This document shows, in pieces, positions 62,781 through 64,000 of a DNA stretch of 64,000 nucleotides (within the stretch, counting starts at the first letter, position 1; the number at the start of each line of letters is the position of its first letter). The stretch lies in the NCBI GenBank assembly GCA_007693945.1, contig RECP01000056.1, positions 1-64,000 of the forward strand, in the 5' to 3' direction. The DNA is from Spirochaetaceae bacterium (GTDB lineage Bacteria > Spirochaetota > Spirochaetia > DSM-27196 > PWMO01). The notes under the pieces were generated by a model. The model saw nothing but the letters and a program-made list of their open reading frames with translations, did not search any database and was not told where the DNA came from. The translations under genes were made by a program, and so were the position numbers.

Positions 62781-63998
62781 CTATTCGTCGTCGACGTCGT
62801 ACTGTGCCAGAATCCGTTGCTCCACCAGCTCGCGCAGCCGTTCCCGTACCTGCAGCGGAGCGCGGTTTATGACCTCTTCCAGAAACCCCTGCACAAGCAT
62901 GATTCTGGCAACATCAGAGGGGAGCCCGCGCGACTGCAGGTAGAAGAGCTGCAGCGGATCAATCTTGCCGGTAGTTGATCCATGGCTGCACTTGACGTCA
63001 TCGGTATTTATGTTGAGGCCCGGGATGGAATCCGCCCGCGCACCGTTATTGAGCAGCAGCGTGTTGTTGGTCAGGTACGCGTCGGTCTGCGATGCGTTGC
63101 GCGCTACGCGGATAAGCCCCTGGTAGATCGCGTGGGACTCATCCTTCACGGCGCCCTTGTAGAACGTGCGGCTGTTGGCGTTGAAGGCGTTATGAGACTG
63201 TACGGTGCGCAGGTCCATGTGCTGGTCGCGCGAGGCAAAATAGAGCCCGTCGAGATCGATATCACCACCGGTTTCGTTGAGGTCGGCATCAAAGCGCAGT
63301 TTGCTGAACATACCACCGAAGTTCGACACAAAACTGTGGAAGCCGGCATCCCTGCCAATGTCGGCACGCCCGTTACTGAACGTCGTTGAATCTACGTTGA
63401 GATCGTAGTGGGTGAAAAGGTCAAAATAGGCCGCGGCAGCCACGTCGACGTCGATCGCTTCGTTGATCAACACCTCGCCCTCGTCGTCACCGGTAACCGA
63501 GTGCAGCAACGTTGCGCGGGCCCCCTCTTCGAGCACGGCAATCACCTGCGGTGCCGATAGCGCCTGATCTGCGCCGTTGTCAAACTGGACTTCGAAAGGG
63601 ACCTTGACCTCCACAAACCGCGGTACGTAGAGCACCACCCCGTGGGTCCAGGTTGCGTAGTGCCAGGCAAGGATGCGATTCTCGAAACTTTGGCTGCGCT
63701 GCTCGAGCAGACGCCGCACCGCATCGACGGCGGCGGCGTGCTGTGCCGAATTGTTGCCGACCCCGTCGTCAAGCAGCACCGAGAGCGGACCAAAGACCAC
63801 CCCCTGCCGCGCAAGGCCGGCATCGAGTGATGCCTCGCTACATTGCCCGTTGCGGAACCGTATCACCCCGGAGCGTTCGGCACCGTCTACGCTCCCGGCA
63901 ATCTGCGGTGGTTGGACCACCGCAGCCGGCGCAAGCCCATAGCTGTCAAAATCGTACGACGAGATATCAGAGCGGCGCCACTCTTCGTCCTCCGTGGT
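62781..63998 (-). CDS. sufD: Fe-S cluster assembly protein SufD, partial at the right edge
   Basis: C-terminal 405 residues of a SufB/SufD-family scaffold component. The first visible codons include EDEEWRRSDIS, the N-terminal motif typical of SufD, so only a short part lies beyond the window. The beta-helix core (about residues 90-350) has LHSVTGDDEGEVLINE, DLNETGGDIDLDG, DQHMDLRTVQSHN and the conserved HGSTTGKIDPLQLFYL segment. It works with SufB and SufC to build Fe-S clusters. The Rieske gene follows 72 bases downstream. Confidence 0.9.
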   Translation of the reverse strand, partial: TTEDEEWRRSDISSYDFDSYGLAPAAVVQPPQIAGSVDGAERSGVIRFRNGQCSEASLDAGLARQGVVFGPLSVLLDDGVGNNSAQHAAAVDAVRRLLEQRSQSFENRILAWHYATWTHGVVLYVPRFVEVKVPFEVQFDNGADQALSAPQVIAVLEEGARATLLHSVTGDDEGEVLINEAIDVDVAAAAYFDLFTHYDLNVDSTTFSNGRADIGRDAGFHSFVSNFGGMFSKLRFDADLNETGGDIDLDGLYFASRDQHMDLRTVQSHNAFNANSRTFYKGAVKDESHAIYQGLIRVARNASQTDAYLTNNTLLLNNGARADSIPGLNINTDDVKCSHGSTTGKIDPLQLFYLQSRGLPSDVARIMLVQGFLEEVINRAPLQVRERLRELVEQRILAQYDVDDE

Positions 63999-64000
63999 TG

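Overview
The window is GC-rich, densely coded bacterial chromosome with no rRNA or tRNA gene to fix the lineage. The gene set best fits a free-living, GC-rich spirochaete (Spirochaetota), which is an inference: a CheY of the type seen in spirochaetes, a prfA-prmC-rel block, class III cyclase and M48 lipoprotein genes, and many conserved proteins of unknown function.

Layout. (1) Positions 1-18500 are an accessory sugar-catabolism region: TIM-barrel sugar isomerases, an FGGY kinase, a mannose-6-phosphate isomerase-type cupin, a class II aldolase, a LarA-type racemase, a VOC protein, a glycosidase-like propeller, a fucose-isomerase-like protein, an iron-dependent alcohol dehydrogenase and two DeoR-type regulators. 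It also holds decayed genes (a sugar ABC permease, a YesM/YesN-type two-component system, a broken unknown ORF) and a short palindromic repeat family whose two main copies carry their core in opposite orientations. (2) 18500-30000: DUF2779 protein coupled to acetate kinase, a zinc-dependent phospholipase-like protein, a dipeptide/oligopeptide ABC operon, cheY and an NtrC-type activator. (3) 30200-41400: core genes (rhomboid, prfA, prmC, rel, tpx, proC, serS, neuB-like, acnA). (4) 41500-54000: a 1139-residue E1alpha-E1beta-lipoyl-KASIII fusion, an M48 peptidase, an SDR, a 613-residue unknown protein, aroE, two divergent flavoproteins and a cyclase-domain protein. (5) 54100-64000: ligA, thpR, lipA, a flavin reductase, miaB, mtaB, a Sua5-type synthase, a Rieske protein and the start of a SUF locus running off the right edge.

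Main discoveries. The fusion joins a 2-oxoacid dehydrogenase E1, a lipoyl domain and a FabH-like synthase with an intact Cys-His-Asn triad, but has no E2 acyltransferase. This suggests direct acyl transfer from lipoyl to a condensing enzyme. Separately, several genes have sigma70-like promoters whose -10 box ends only 6-8 bases before the start codon, with no Shine-Dalgarno sequence, which points to frequent leaderless transcription. Two hairpins with different but fully paired stems expose nearly the same AAAGGAGGT loop at the 3' ends of plus-strand genes.
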